Shown: positions 45,907 through 55,003 of the stretch, one piece after another
Position numbering within the stretch: position 1 is the first letter of the stretch
How the letters are laid out: each line of letters opens with the position of its first letter
From: Shewanella benthica
GTDB lineage: Bacteria > Pseudomonadota > Gammaproteobacteria > Enterobacterales > Shewanellaceae
DNA: 64,000 nt
Assembly: GCA_023284085.1 (NCBI GenBank)
Contig: JAKVHY010000023.1
Coordinates: forward strand, 41,818-105,817
Reading direction: 5' to 3'
Notes under the pieces: generated by a model
The model's database searches: none
What the model saw: only the letters and a program-made list of their open reading frames with translations
Told to the model about the DNA's origin: nothing
Position numbers and translations under genes: made by a program

Positions 45907-46329
45907 CTAATCTGAAGTGTGGTCGTGGGTGATAACCCAGCGGTCATCTATCTTCTCAACCAGCAGAGTGAACACACCGTTAGGTTTATCTTTAGCTCGG
46001 GTTAGCTCCCAACGTCCCACCACTATGGCGGCATAGTTACTCAACATCTTGGTATCAATGATGCTGAACTTCAGTTGGCCTAAGGTCGCTTTATCAGGAT
46101 AATTCTTCTTATAAGCCGCCAATGTTTCAACCCAGCCATAGCGAAACTTCTTGCCGGAAACGAAACGCATCTTGTCGTTATTCCAATAGCCTTGCATGTA
46201 GCCATCGAGATCACCTCGGTTCCATGCAGCCTCCTGCTCAGACAATATATGCGCAATATCATCAGTTGGCACGGCTGAGGCACTAAATGCCAATAGCATT
46301 AATAGAGTGGTAAGTCCTTTTTTAAACAT
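45907..46329 (-). CDS. SnoaL/DUF4440-like protein with signal peptide
   Basis: About 140 residues from ATG 46329 (MFKKGLTTLLMLLAFSASAV). After signal cleavage comes a cystatin/NTF2-like fold: ILSEQEAAWNRGDLDGYMQG, NDKMRFVSGKKFRYGWVETL and GVFTLLVEKIDDRWVITHDH, typical of DUF4440. Probably a periplasmic small-ligand binding or isomerase-like protein; function unknown. Confidence 0.82.
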   Translation of the reverse strand: MFKKGLTTLLMLLAFSASAVPTDDIAHILSEQEAAWNRGDLDGYMQGYWNNDKMRFVSGKKFRYGWVETLAAYKKNYPDKATLGQLKFSIIDTKMLSNYAAIVVGRWELTRAKDKPNGVFTLLVEKIDDRWVITHDHTSD

Positions 46330-46450
46330 GGTTTTCTCCATAAATACGAGATAGGCTATAGTATATATGAACTCAATGAGTTAAGTCTTAAAGTCAGTGG
46401 CTAATTTGTTGAGGGCTTCGATAGATTACAAGGATTATTTGTCTTTAGTT

Positions 46451-47002
46451 ATGTTTCAGTATTTTTGTAAGTTCATCTTAAAATTATCGGGCTGGAAAAT
46501 TTCTGGCTCACTGCCTATGGACCACCAATTTATAGCTATCCTTGGTCCTCACACCAGTAATTGGGACTTCATCGTCGGCTTATTAGCCCGCGGAGCATTG
46601 GGTGCTAAGGTTAATTTCCTCGGAAAAAATCAGCTTTTTATTCCTCCATGGGGCTGGTTCTTTAAGGCTATGGGCGGGACACCGGTAGATAGAAGTAAAT
46701 CCAATAACTTGGTAGATGCAGTGGTCCAGCTCTACCAATCAAATCCTAATTTCTCACTGGCATTGGCGCCGGAAGGGACTCGCAGCCCGGTAAAACGCTG
46801 GAAGACAGGGTTTTACCATATTGCCAGTAAAGCCGGCGTTCCCATAGTTACCATAGGATTAGACTTCGGCACTAAGACTGTGATTATCCCAGAGGGTGTA
46901 CCGACCACGGATGATATGCAACAGGACATGGATAAAATTATCAGCTTCTACCGTTCCATCAATGGACGCCACCCTAAGGTGATTCCGAATTTCACTCGCT
47001 AG
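46451..47002 (+). CDS. PlsC-like acyltransferase
   Basis: About 183 residues from ATG 46451 (MFQYFCKFILKLSGWKISGS). Lysophospholipid acyltransferase motifs: GPHTSNWDFIVG (HxxxxD, the catalytic pair), GGTPVDRSKSNN and LALAPEGTRSPVKRWKTGFY. No large membrane domain. It acylates a glycerophospholipid or related acceptor. The start is uncertain: a TTG at 46439 has AAGG five bases before it, and a GTG at 46397 is also open. Confidence 0.85.
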   Translation: MFQYFCKFILKLSGWKISGSLPMDHQFIAILGPHTSNWDFIVGLLARGALGAKVNFLGKNQLFIPPWGWFFKAMGGTPVDRSKSNNLVDAVVQLYQSNPNFSLALAPEGTRSPVKRWKTGFYHIASKAGVPIVTIGLDFGTKTVIIPEGVPTTDDMQQDMDKIISFYRSINGRHPKVIPNFTR

Positions 47003-47089
47003 ATAAACACTAGTGAAACCTTAATCGCTTGTCGTTTGACCAAGTGACGGCTATAGTGCCGCCACTTGGTTTCTATCAGAGTTATTTCA

Positions 47090-47716
47090 ATGAGTTTTGA
47101 TACCTGGTTACTCTATTTTTTCGCCGTACTACTCATCGCCATATCTCCAGGCACCATGGCCGTACTGTCCATGAGCCATGGCATGCATTATGGTAAGACT
47201 CGTAGCTTGGCAACCGCCTTTGGTAGTGTCACCTCTGCACTGATCTTGATGATGGCTTCTGCGGCAGGCCTGGGCGCACTGCTGAGTGCCACCGAGTATG
47301 GCTTTAGCATATTAAAATACTGTGGTGCCGCTTATCTGATATTTTTGGGGATAAAGCTACTGCTTACCAAAGCCAGTGGCCAAGGCCTCGACCTGCAACA
47401 TATCAAGAGCAAGGGCACGCCTAAGCAGATGTTCAAACAGGCCTTTATGGTGGGCATAAGCAACCCCAAAGATCTGCTATTTTTCGCAGCCCTGTTCCCG
47501 CAGTTCATCGACATATCGGCGCCACAAGGGCCTCAATTGGCGATTTTAGCCACAACTTGGGCCCTGGTAGATTTCAGCTTTGTGATGCTCTACGCCAGCT
47601 TGGCCAATGTACTGGCTCCAACGCTCAGAACCAGTAATAAGCTACATTGGTTCGACAGAACCAGCGGCGGTGTGTTTATCACACTCGCAGCGATATTAGT
47701 TACCAGAGAAAACTAG
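47090..47716 (+). CDS. LysE/RhtB-family exporter
   Basis: 209 residues from ATG 47090 (MSFDTWLLYFFAVLLIAISPG). Six hydrophobic helices and the family signature SPGTMAVLSMSHGMHYGKTR near the start and MVGISNPKDLLFFAALFPQF in the middle. Predicted exporter of amino acids or other small metabolites; substrate unknown. Confidence 0.9.
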   Translation: MSFDTWLLYFFAVLLIAISPGTMAVLSMSHGMHYGKTRSLATAFGSVTSALILMMASAAGLGALLSATEYGFSILKYCGAAYLIFLGIKLLLTKASGQGLDLQHIKSKGTPKQMFKQAFMVGISNPKDLLFFAALFPQFIDISAPQGPQLAILATTWALVDFSFVMLYASLANVLAPTLRTSNKLHWFDRTSGGVFITLAAILVTREN

Positions 47717-47740
47717 TTCCTAGGTTCTAGGGACTAGGAT
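47713..47740. repeat. CTAG repeat array between convergent genes
   Basis: ACTAGTTCCTAGGTTCTAGG followed by GACTAGGATC, overlapping the lysE stop and reaching the mscS stop region. The mscS stop codon itself (47734-47736) lies in or beside the repeat. Confidence 0.85.
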
Positions 47741-48999
47741 CTCGAACCTTCTTTCAAACTTCTTATATCCGATCCTGTGGGAGCCTGGAATGCTCGTAGG
47801 CCGAATTCAGGCAAGATGGCTAACACATGGTCGAAGATGTCTCCCTGAATGTCTTCATAAACCGTCCAACGAGTGTCATTAGTGAAGATATAGATCTCGA
47901 TGGGCACCCCCTCTTTTGTCGAGGCTAACTGACGAACCAGCAAGGTCATGTCTTGGCGTATTCTATCGTGATTAGCGACGAACTCCTTCAAATAGGCCCT
48001 AAAAGTACCGATATTGGTCAATTTACGGCTGTTGACTGGCATATCCGCATCTTGGACATGACCATTAAACTCATTGAGTTCCTGACCTTTTTCCGTCAGG
48101 TAATTTTTCAATAGATTAATCTTACCGAGTCTCGTTTGCTCCTCCTCGGTGAGGAAGTGAATCGAATGAATATCTATGAGTATCGAGCGCTTGATCCTGC
48201 GCCCACCAGACTCAGACATGCCGCGCCAGTTCTTGAAGGCATCGGAAACCAGTGCATAGGCGGGGATCATGGTTATGGTCTGGTCCCAGTTTCGTACCTT
48301 AACCGTAGTCAAAGAAACCTCTTCCACCGAGCCGTCGGCGCCATACTTATCCATCTGGATCCAATCACCCGGACTGACCATACGGTTAGCGGCCAACTGA
48401 ATTCCGGCTACGAAACCAAGAATGGTGTCCCTGAAAACCAACATGACCAAACCCGTCATCACGCCTAAGCCACTGAGGAAGTAGACTGGAGACTGATCGG
48501 CCAGTATCGATATAGACACTATGATCGCGACAAAGAAGAGGAACAGCTTAAACAGTTGAACGAAGCTCTTTATGGGAAGGCGGCGACTCACCAGGTTAAC
48601 ATCTGCAATTTCATTAGCGGCATCTAATGAGCTATATACTGCACGTATCAAGAGAACCAGTATCGTCACACTCAAGATGCGATGAATCATGCTGCTCATG
48701 AGTGCATGTTGAGTCAATGCCAAAGGGATTAGGATGCTGAGTACTAGAGCAGGAATTATAATAGCAAACTTCTCCAGTACCTTATGGCGCATGAAGATAT
48801 CGTCCCAACTCACTTTTGACCTCTGTATGACAATATTCATCGCCCGTACTACGCCACGCTTAACGAACAGATAAGCCAGCATAGAGACAATGAGACTGGC
48901 GATGACCATCACAGAGGTAGATACGCCGTCGGATGGCGTAGTATTAATGCCCCAGTTAGATAACCACTGAGTGATCTGTAACCTGATTTCTTGATCCAC
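47734..48999 (-). CDS. MscS-family mechanosensitive channel (YbdG-like)
   Basis: 421 residues, close to E. coli YbdG (415). Five N-terminal helices, then the MscS pore/beta region FVAGIQLAANRMVSPGDWIQ with MDKYGADGSVEEVSLTTVKV, and the vestibule with TMIPAYALVSDAFKNWRGMS. A small-conductance mechanosensitive channel of the inner membrane. Its last codons run into a CTAG repeat. Confidence 0.9.
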   Translation of the reverse strand: MDQEIRLQITQWLSNWGINTTPSDGVSTSVMVIASLIVSMLAYLFVKRGVVRAMNIVIQRSKVSWDDIFMRHKVLEKFAIIIPALVLSILIPLALTQHALMSSMIHRILSVTILVLLIRAVYSSLDAANEIADVNLVSRRLPIKSFVQLFKLFLFFVAIIVSISILADQSPVYFLSGLGVMTGLVMLVFRDTILGFVAGIQLAANRMVSPGDWIQMDKYGADGSVEEVSLTTVKVRNWDQTITMIPAYALVSDAFKNWRGMSESGGRRIKRSILIDIHSIHFLTEEEQTRLGKINLLKNYLTEKGQELNEFNGHVQDADMPVNSRKLTNIGTFRAYLKEFVANHDRIRQDMTLLVRQLASTKEGVPIEIYIFTNDTRWTVYEDIQGDIFDHVLAILPEFGLRAFQAPTGSDIRSLKEGSRS

Positions 49000-49195
49000 T
49001 ATTCACTTCCCTTAGAAATACTGATTTCGACAAACTCTCTCTTACATTTAACAAACACAAATATGGTTTTCGATATAAAAAAACAACAATAAAACCACAA
49101 ATATTTCTTTTATATGAATTTTTCAAACCCAACATTGACTGTTGTACAAAGTTTAACAACAATCGACAGCTAAAGTCAGAGATAGGATGATGTAG

Positions 49196-49732
49196 ATGAC
49201 AAAATATTTAATCATGCTGGTTCTTTTAACTGCCAGCATACAGGCTCATGCCAATATTCCTGCGGAAGATCTTAACCTTGGGTTTAAGCCTAAGATAGGC
49301 ATAACAGTCGATTACATTCCTGCAGTGAATAATATGTACGGTATCACCCTATCGCCTTATCACTACGACAGAGATTATGCTCAATGGGGATACTATATTG
49401 GCTATGCTAAAAGCAGCGAAGAAGATATGCATCTGACGTCACCGTCAGAAGGTTATACCCAAGATACCCTGTGGCGTTTTGGACTAAGTTACAGCCTCAC
49501 CCACAATTTTAGCATCTATGGTGGCGCGACAGCTTATAGTAATGAGAGCCGCCACACCGATGGAAAAACGCCTAAGATAGTCGACGGAGAACCTATATGG
49601 ATCGAGGAATCTGACACGACTTGGGGGGGAGAGATAGGCCTGAGATATATGATGGATTTCGGCCTGATGATCAGCACTGGATACGACACGGCTTCAGAGT
49701 CGGCTGTGATTAGTGTCGGTTGGACCATGTAG
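49196..49732 (+). CDS. Predicted outer-membrane beta-barrel protein
   Basis: 178 residues with a signal peptide (MTKYLIMLVLLTASIQAHA). The mature part alternates polar and aromatic residues in strands (WGYYIGYAKSSEE, LWRFGLSYSLTHNFSIYGG, GGEIGLRYMMDFGLMISTGY) and ends with a hydrophobic strand (VISVGWTM). Likely an eight-strand barrel; family not recognised. Alone, with a hairpin 52 bp downstream. Confidence 0.7.
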   Translation: MTKYLIMLVLLTASIQAHANIPAEDLNLGFKPKIGITVDYIPAVNNMYGITLSPYHYDRDYAQWGYYIGYAKSSEEDMHLTSPSEGYTQDTLWRFGLSYSLTHNFSIYGGATAYSNESRHTDGKTPKIVDGEPIWIEESDTTWGGEIGLRYMMDFGLMISTGYDTASESAVISVGWTM

Positions 49733-49783
49733 CCAGCCCTCACAGACTTATCTTCTTAAGCGTCAGCCACCAATAAAAAGCTA

Positions 49784-49803
49784 AGCGGCTCTTCGGAGCC
49801 GCA
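49784..49803. terminator. Possible terminator hairpin after the barrel gene
   Basis: GCGGCTC-TTC-GGAGCCGC, a strong 7-bp stem, but no T-run follows on the plus strand, so it may be only a transcript-end hairpin. Confidence 0.45.
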
Positions 49804-49936
49804 TCAGCATTCACTTCAACCCTGATTGTAAATTCCTTAGACTCATGGCGATTAAGCGCGAGAATTGACCTATCCCATGTAAAACTGGCTCACATGTGTA
49901 TAGACTAGAGCTATCCACTTTATTAGGTTCATTCCC

Positions 49937-50602
49937 ATGCATAAACGTCTAAGACTCTTAAGCTCACTCGCCCTGCTAGTATTTCTATTCCCCGGCTTAG
50001 CTGTAGCAGCTACCGAGACACTAGCCACTGTCACCTTAGAGAATGGTGCCAAGGTCCGCCTTAACGACGACTTCACCTGGGAATACGTGATCCTCGAAAC
50101 CCTTCCGGCCACTACCAGCGAAACAAGCACCCTAGCTGCCACCGCTGTGACAAGTATTGCGCTAAATACAACAAGCACTATCAATATGGCTAGCACATCC
50201 GGGAGCAAAGCCACTCAAGCGGCCAGTCAAACAATGACTGCCAGCGCTATGTCTCAGGCCGAGTTACTTAAATCGACAGCCAAAGCAGGCGTAAAAGTGA
50301 CCTTTGCTAACAGCGAGTGGGACGACGATGGTCGCCTAGGCCTCACCTTCGACTTAGCCAGCACCAGCTCTGAACACTATGTGATGGTAGAGATGGATAT
50401 CACCTTCTACGATGACTCAGGCAGGAAACTTAAGACAGAAACCATCAAGGTGTGGAAAGCCATCTTCAGATCACCAGATACTTACCTACGTAAAGGCGAG
50501 CAGCGACAGAGCAGAACCTTCTGGATCGAGGGCATAGATGCCAGTCAATGGACTAAACAACTAATGAGCCTCAAGATAGGCGAAATGAATTCGAGAATGT
50601 GA
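49937..50602 (+). CDS. DUF3157 protein
   Basis: 221 residues: signal peptide ending AVA-ATE, the DUF3157 N-terminal motif VTLENGAKVRLNDDFTWEYV, a Thr/Ser/Ala-rich linker of about 60 residues, and a C-terminal domain with VKVTFANSEWDDDGRLGLTF and MVEMDITFYDDSGRKLKTET. Predicted periplasmic or surface protein of unknown function. A CTAG patch and terminator follow. Confidence 0.8.
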   Translation: MHKRLRLLSSLALLVFLFPGLAVAATETLATVTLENGAKVRLNDDFTWEYVILETLPATTSETSTLAATAVTSIALNTTSTINMASTSGSKATQAASQTMTASAMSQAELLKSTAKAGVKVTFANSEWDDDGRLGLTFDLASTSSEHYVMVEMDITFYDDSGRKLKTETIKVWKAIFRSPDTYLRKGEQRQSRTFWIEGIDASQWTKQLMSLKIGEMNSRM

Positions 50603-50635
50603 TCTTAGAGAAGGTGCGAGGAACGAGGAAAGGCA

Positions 50636-50650
50636 GTTCCTAGGCCTCTA
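50636..50650. repeat. Short CTAG repeat
   Basis: AGTTCCTAGGCCTCT, 33 bp after the DUF3157 stop. The preceding GAGGAACGAGGAAAGGCAG resembles 30432-30450, so the flank of the repeat is also shared between loci. Confidence 0.6.
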
Positions 50651-50669
50651 ATAAAAGATGCAGAAAAAT

Positions 50670-50702
50670 AAAAAGCCGGAGCATAAATGCGCCGGCTTTT
50701 TG
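50670..50702. terminator. Bidirectional terminator between DUF3157 and hutH
   Basis: AAAAAGCCGG - AGCATAAATGCG - CCGGCTTTTT with A/T runs on both sides, between convergent genes. Confidence 0.9.
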
Positions 50703-50706
50703 TTTT

Positions 50707-50752
50707 CTAGGACCTAGGAACTAGAACCTAGGAACCTAGGAACCTAGGAACC
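50707..50752. repeat. CTAG repeat array downstream of hutH
   Basis: CTAGGACCTAGGAACTAGAA followed by CCTAGG(AACCTAGG)x2 and AACC: six cores; the right part has an exact 8-bp period (AACCTAGG). It lies 9 bp after the hutH stop. Confidence 0.9.
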
Positions 50753-50760
50753 CAATTTAA

Positions 50761-52293
50761 TTAGAAACTGGGTAAAACACCTGCTGGTAAGTAACTGTTA
50801 AAGCTAGCAGTCATTAGCAGGTCAATCGATGCTTCGATATCCGGGGCGAAGAACCTGTCCTTATCGTAATAAGAAACCAGTTCACGTATTTCTGCTTTCG
50901 CCTTAGCCACTGCAGCACTAGGCTGTAGCGGTGCACGAAAATCCAGCCCCTGCGCCGAAGCCAGAAGTTCGATGGCGAGTACACCACGTGTATTCTCAGA
51001 CATATCACGCAGACGACGCGCCGCGAAAGTCGCCATAGAGACGTGATCTTCCTGGTTCGCCGATGTCGGTAAGCTGTCTACCGACGCAGGGTGGGCATAG
51101 GTTTTGTTCTCTGAGGCCAATGCAGCTGCAGTCACCTGAGCAATCATAAAGCCCGAGTTAACCCCGCCATTTTCCACTAAGAAAGGCGGCAGCTTAGACA
51201 AGTTAGGATCGATAAGCAGAGCGATACGACGCTCGGCGATAGAACCTAGCTCCGCAAGTGCAATCGCCAGATTATCCGCCGCCATGGCAACGGGCTCGGC
51301 GTGGAAGTTACCACCCGAGATGATCTCACCCGTGTCCTGGAATACTAACGGATTATCAGTCACGCCGTTTGCTTCGACTTCAAGCACACCCGCCGCATGA
51401 CGAATTTGAGTCAGACAAGCGCCCAGCACCTGAGGCTGACAACGAAGTGAGTAAGGGTCTTGTACTTTTTCACAGTTGGCATGATCTAAGCTAATCTCAG
51501 ACTCTTCACCTAACAGATGACGGAACAAACTGGCAGAATCTATCTGGCCCAGTTGACCACGAGCCGCATGAATGCGAGAGTCGAACGGACTACGGCTACC
51601 CATAGCCGCTTCGACGCTCATGGCACCGATAACTGAACTTGCCGCGAACAGGTCTTCGGCATTGAACAGGCCTTCCAGCGCCATAGCCGTCGATGCCTGA
51701 GTACCGTTAAGCAGGGCCAGGCCCTCTTTAGCAGCGAGTTCGATTGGCTTGAGACCAGCAATCTCCAGACCTTCTTTAGCCGTGATGATCTCCCCTTTAT
51801 GGCTCATCTCACCTTCACCGAGTATCGACAGACTCATATGTGATAGCGGCGCCAAATCACCCGATGCCCCCACGGAACCTTTCTCCGGTACACATGGGTA
51901 AACTTCGGCGTTAACCAGGGCGATAAGGAAGTTGATCACCTCGAGTCGAATGCCAGAGAAGCCACGACTTAGGGAGTTAATCTTAAGCACCATCATCAGG
52001 CGCACAGTGGCGTCCTGCATGTACTGGCCCACACCCGCGGCGTGTGACAATACGATAGAACGTTGCAGTAACTGCAGGTCTTCGGCGGCAATTTTGGTAT
52101 TAGCCAACAGGCCAAAACCTGTGTTGATACCGTAAACGGTGCGATCTTCATCTAAGATCTGCTGCACTATGCCTGAGCTGATATTGATACCAGCAATGGC
52201 GCTCTGTGCAAGCTCGAGAGTGACCTTGCCACGACTGATGTCACGAATTTGAGCAAGGGTCAGGGTTCCTGGGGTTAATACTAAATGGCTCAT
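50761..52293 (-). CDS. hutH: Histidine ammonia-lyase HutH
   Basis: 510 residues. The Ala-Ser-Gly triad that forms the MIO electrophile lies in KGSVGASGDLAPLSHMSLSI. YGINTGFGLLA and RSPFDSRIHAARGQLGQIDS are also conserved. It deaminates histidine to trans-urocanate, the first step of histidine use. Starts 2 bp after the hutU stop, so the two are one operon. Confidence 0.97.
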   Translation of the reverse strand: MSHLVLTPGTLTLAQIRDISRGKVTLELAQSAIAGINISSGIVQQILDEDRTVYGINTGFGLLANTKIAAEDLQLLQRSIVLSHAAGVGQYMQDATVRLMMVLKINSLSRGFSGIRLEVINFLIALVNAEVYPCVPEKGSVGASGDLAPLSHMSLSILGEGEMSHKGEIITAKEGLEIAGLKPIELAAKEGLALLNGTQASTAMALEGLFNAEDLFAASSVIGAMSVEAAMGSRSPFDSRIHAARGQLGQIDSASLFRHLLGEESEISLDHANCEKVQDPYSLRCQPQVLGACLTQIRHAAGVLEVEANGVTDNPLVFQDTGEIISGGNFHAEPVAMAADNLAIALAELGSIAERRIALLIDPNLSKLPPFLVENGGVNSGFMIAQVTAAALASENKTYAHPASVDSLPTSANQEDHVSMATFAARRLRDMSENTRGVLAIELLASAQGLDFRAPLQPSAAVAKAKAEIRELVSYYDKDRFFAPDIEASIDLLMTASFNSYLPAGVLPSF

Positions 52294-52295
52294 TT

Positions 52296-53978
52296 CTACT
52301 TACCTTCTTCAGTTTCTAGCATTGGCAAGTCAAGACCTTGCTCTTTTGCACAATTCTTAGCGAGATCATATCCGGCATCGGCATGACGCATAACGCCAGT
52401 CGCAGGATCATTCCATAATACGCGTTCAAGACGCACCGCAGCATCATCACTGCCGTCGGCAACGATAACCACACCCGAGTGTTGGCTGAAGCCCATGCCC
52501 ACACCACCACCGTGATGCAGAGAGACCCAAGTCGCGCCGCTTGCCGTGTTCAATAACGCATTCATCAAGGGCCAATCGGAAACCGCATCCGAGCCATCGA
52601 GCATAGATTCAGTTTCACGGTTAGGACTGGCGACTGAGCCGGAATCTAAGTGATCACGTCCGATAACGATTGGAGCAGACAGCTCACCACTCTTAACCAT
52701 TTCGTTGAAGGCAACCGCCAGACGGGCACGATCTTTCAGACCCACCCAACAGATACGCGCAGGCAAGCCCTGAAACGCGATACGCTCGCGGGCCATGTCT
52801 AACCAGTTATGCAGTTGCGGATTATCCGGAATCAACTCCTTCACCTTGGCATCTGTCTTATAGATGTCTTCTGGATCGCCGGAGAGTGCCACCCAGCGGA
52901 AAGGACCTATGCCTTCACAGAACAGAGGACGTACATAAGCTGGTACGAAGCCCGGGAAGTCGAATGCGTTCTCAACACCTTCTTCGAATGCCATCTGACG
53001 TATGTTGTTACCGTAGTCGGTCGTCGCGGCACCAGCCGCCTGCAGAGCAAGCATGGCTCGAACCTGAACGGCCATAGACTGCTTAGCCGCCTTAACCACA
53101 GCCGCTTCATCTTTCTTGCGCATATCGGCAGCTTGCTCCAGAGTCCAGCCCTGTGGCAAATAACCGTTTAATGGATCGTGTGCAGAAGTTTGGTCGGTAA
53201 CCACATCCGGGGTAACACCACGTTCCACCAGCTCGGCAAATACATCCGCCGCATTACCGAGAAGACCAACCGAGACAGGCTTACCGCTCGCATTGGCCGC
53301 ATCGATCATGGCTAACGCTTCATCGAGAGATGTGGCTTTCTTATCGACATATTTAGTACGCATACGGAAATCGATACGGGTCTCGTCGACTTCACAGATC
53401 AATACCGAATAACCTGCCATAGTGCCGGCTAGCGGTTGAGCGCCGCCCATACCCCCTAGGCCACCAGTCAAGATCCACTTACCCACCGATGAACCACCGA
53501 AATGTTGCTTAGCCATGGCGACGAACGTCTCGTAGGTGCCCTGAACTATGCCCTGAGAGCCGATATAGATCCAAGAACCCGCCGTCATCTGGCCGTACAT
53601 CGCCAAGCCTTTCTTATCCAGCTCGTTGAAATGTTCCCAGTTTGCCCAGTGTGGTACCAGGTTAGAGTTAGCAATGATCACCCGCGGTGCATTGCTGTGA
53701 GTCTTGAACACGCCAACTGGCTTGCCCGACTGCACCATCAGGGTCTCGTCCTCTTCCAGACGCTGTAATACTTCGATGATCTTGTCATAGCACTGCCAAT
53801 CACGGGCAGCTCGGCCGATACCGCCGTAGACCACGAGATCTTCCGGGCGCTCGGCAACATCCGGGTGCAGGTTGTTCATCAACATGCGCATAGGCGCTTC
53901 TGTCATCCAGCTCTTACAACTTAGTTTGCTGCCGTGTGGTGCGATTATGCGACGGCTTGGATCGTGTCTCTTATCCAT
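52296..53978 (-). CDS. hutU: Urocanate hydratase HutU
   Basis: 560 residues, family length, with the NAD-binding glycine stretch LTGGLGGMGGAQPLAGTMAG and the conserved QTSAHDPLNGYLPQGWTLEQ and LHHGGGVGMGFSQHSGVVIV. It converts urocanate to imidazolone propionate. First gene of hutUH; the promoter lies in the 130 bp before it, downstream of hutC. Confidence 0.97.
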   Translation of the reverse strand: MDKRHDPSRRIIAPHGSKLSCKSWMTEAPMRMLMNNLHPDVAERPEDLVVYGGIGRAARDWQCYDKIIEVLQRLEEDETLMVQSGKPVGVFKTHSNAPRVIIANSNLVPHWANWEHFNELDKKGLAMYGQMTAGSWIYIGSQGIVQGTYETFVAMAKQHFGGSSVGKWILTGGLGGMGGAQPLAGTMAGYSVLICEVDETRIDFRMRTKYVDKKATSLDEALAMIDAANASGKPVSVGLLGNAADVFAELVERGVTPDVVTDQTSAHDPLNGYLPQGWTLEQAADMRKKDEAAVVKAAKQSMAVQVRAMLALQAAGAATTDYGNNIRQMAFEEGVENAFDFPGFVPAYVRPLFCEGIGPFRWVALSGDPEDIYKTDAKVKELIPDNPQLHNWLDMARERIAFQGLPARICWVGLKDRARLAVAFNEMVKSGELSAPIVIGRDHLDSGSVASPNRETESMLDGSDAVSDWPLMNALLNTASGATWVSLHHGGGVGMGFSQHSGVVIVADGSDDAAVRLERVLWNDPATGVMRHADAGYDLAKNCAKEQGLDLPMLETEEGK

Positions 53979-54107
53979 TTCGAAAAACCTCTTTTCAATT
54001 TGCTTTATGTTGATCTAATTATGTTTGTACTTGTTCTTTGTTTTACTTAAAAAATTCTGCTTTAACAGCCGCTAAGCGGCACCAATCGAAATGCGCAGCA
54101 GATCGAT

Positions 54108-54809
54108 TTAGAAGGTCAGATGACCACCTAATCTAAATCTAGTGCCCGGGTGAATTAATCTGGCGTAACTCACCACACCTTTGCGTGACCAGGTACGACG
54201 CAAGATCTGCAAGCAAGGTTCACTCGCCTCAATCTGCAGCTGTTGTTGATTATGCTTATTGGCCACGACGGCCTCTAATATGTGTCTCGCCTCGGTGAGC
54301 GGCGCCACCAAGGACAGGTATTCGTGGGGTGTCTGCACAGAAAAGTCCTGCAGCAAATAATCGGGAATCAGCTTAGGATTAACGAAACGCTCCTCAAGCT
54401 GTAGGGGAATACCCTGCTCGCAATGCACTAATACCGAGTAGTAGACCGGACTGCCGGTCTCTAATCCCAGGGCAATGGCAATAGGCGCTATGGCTTCAAT
54501 CTCGGAGAGCTCAAGCTGCTTGACGCTATAACCATGGCCCCTGTCTTTGATCTCATCGGCAATGTTACGAATCGCCATCATGGAAGACTGGGACTTGAGC
54601 TCGGCAACAAAGGTGCCTAAGCCCTGAGAGCGCTCGAGTACGCCATCGTCGGTGAGTTCAGTCAATGCACGGCGGGCCGTCATGCGGCTGCATTCAAACA
54701 GCTCAGCCATCTGGTTCTCCGAAGGAACACGGCTATGCTCCTCCCACTCACCAGATTCGATACGGGCTAAAATATACTGCTTAATTTCTGCAAACTTGGG
54801 CGTCGCCAT
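54108..54809 (-). CDS. hutC: Histidine utilisation repressor HutC (GntR family)
   Basis: 233 residues: an N-terminal GntR winged helix (PKFAEIKQYILARIESGEWE, CSRMTARRALTELTDDGVLE) and a C-terminal UTRA effector domain (SPVYYSVLVHCEQGIPLQLE) ending SYARLIHPGTRFRLGGHLTF. In the family, urocanate releases the repressor from operators. Placed between hutU and the divergent hutI, so it can control both sides and itself. Confidence 0.95.
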   Translation of the reverse strand: MATPKFAEIKQYILARIESGEWEEHSRVPSENQMAELFECSRMTARRALTELTDDGVLERSQGLGTFVAELKSQSSMMAIRNIADEIKDRGHGYSVKQLELSEIEAIAPIAIALGLETGSPVYYSVLVHCEQGIPLQLEERFVNPKLIPDYLLQDFSVQTPHEYLSLVAPLTEARHILEAVVANKHNQQQLQIEASEPCLQILRRTWSRKGVVSYARLIHPGTRFRLGGHLTF

Positions 54810-54843
54810 ACCTATCCTTAAATCTGAATTTTGCGATATTAGC

Positions 54844-54870
54844 GCCTAGGTTCTAGAATCTAGGAACTTG
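54844..54870. repeat. CTAG repeat upstream of hutC
   Basis: GCCTAGGTTCTAGAATCTAG and GAAC: three cores, partly palindromic. The only member of the family here at a gene start rather than an end: it sits between hutC and hutI. Confidence 0.8.
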
Positions 54871-54889
54871 TCTTCGATCAATAACGCTT

Positions 54890-54917
54890 TTCAAACGGTG
54901 AAAATTACCGCTATAAT
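54890..54917 (+). promoter_or_regulatory. hutI promoter
   Basis: TTCAAA, 16 bp, then TATAAT (54912-54917). The HutC operator at 54923 lies just past the -10, where bound protein would block transcription. Confidence 0.65.
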
Positions 54918-54922
54918 CCTAG

Positions 54923-54936
54923 CTTGTATATACAAG
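54923..54936. promoter_or_regulatory. HutC operator
   Basis: CTTGTATATACAAG, a perfect 14-bp palindrome of the known HutC type, followed at 54940-54946 by a further half-site (TACAAGT). It lies between hutC and hutI. Confidence 0.8.
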
Positions 54937-55003
54937 TAAATACAAGTTGGATCACAACTTTATTTCTGCAAGAATAACAACACTGCAAAAGTGAGGAAAA
55001 AAT

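Noticed and set aside
54024..54036. Second HutC operator upstream of hutU
   Set aside because: TTTGTACTTGTT keeps only partial half-sites and is not palindromic enough to call.
54068..54080. Terminator after hutC (GCCGC-TAA-GCGGC)
   Set aside because: Five-base stem with the T-run 15 bp away; too weak to list.
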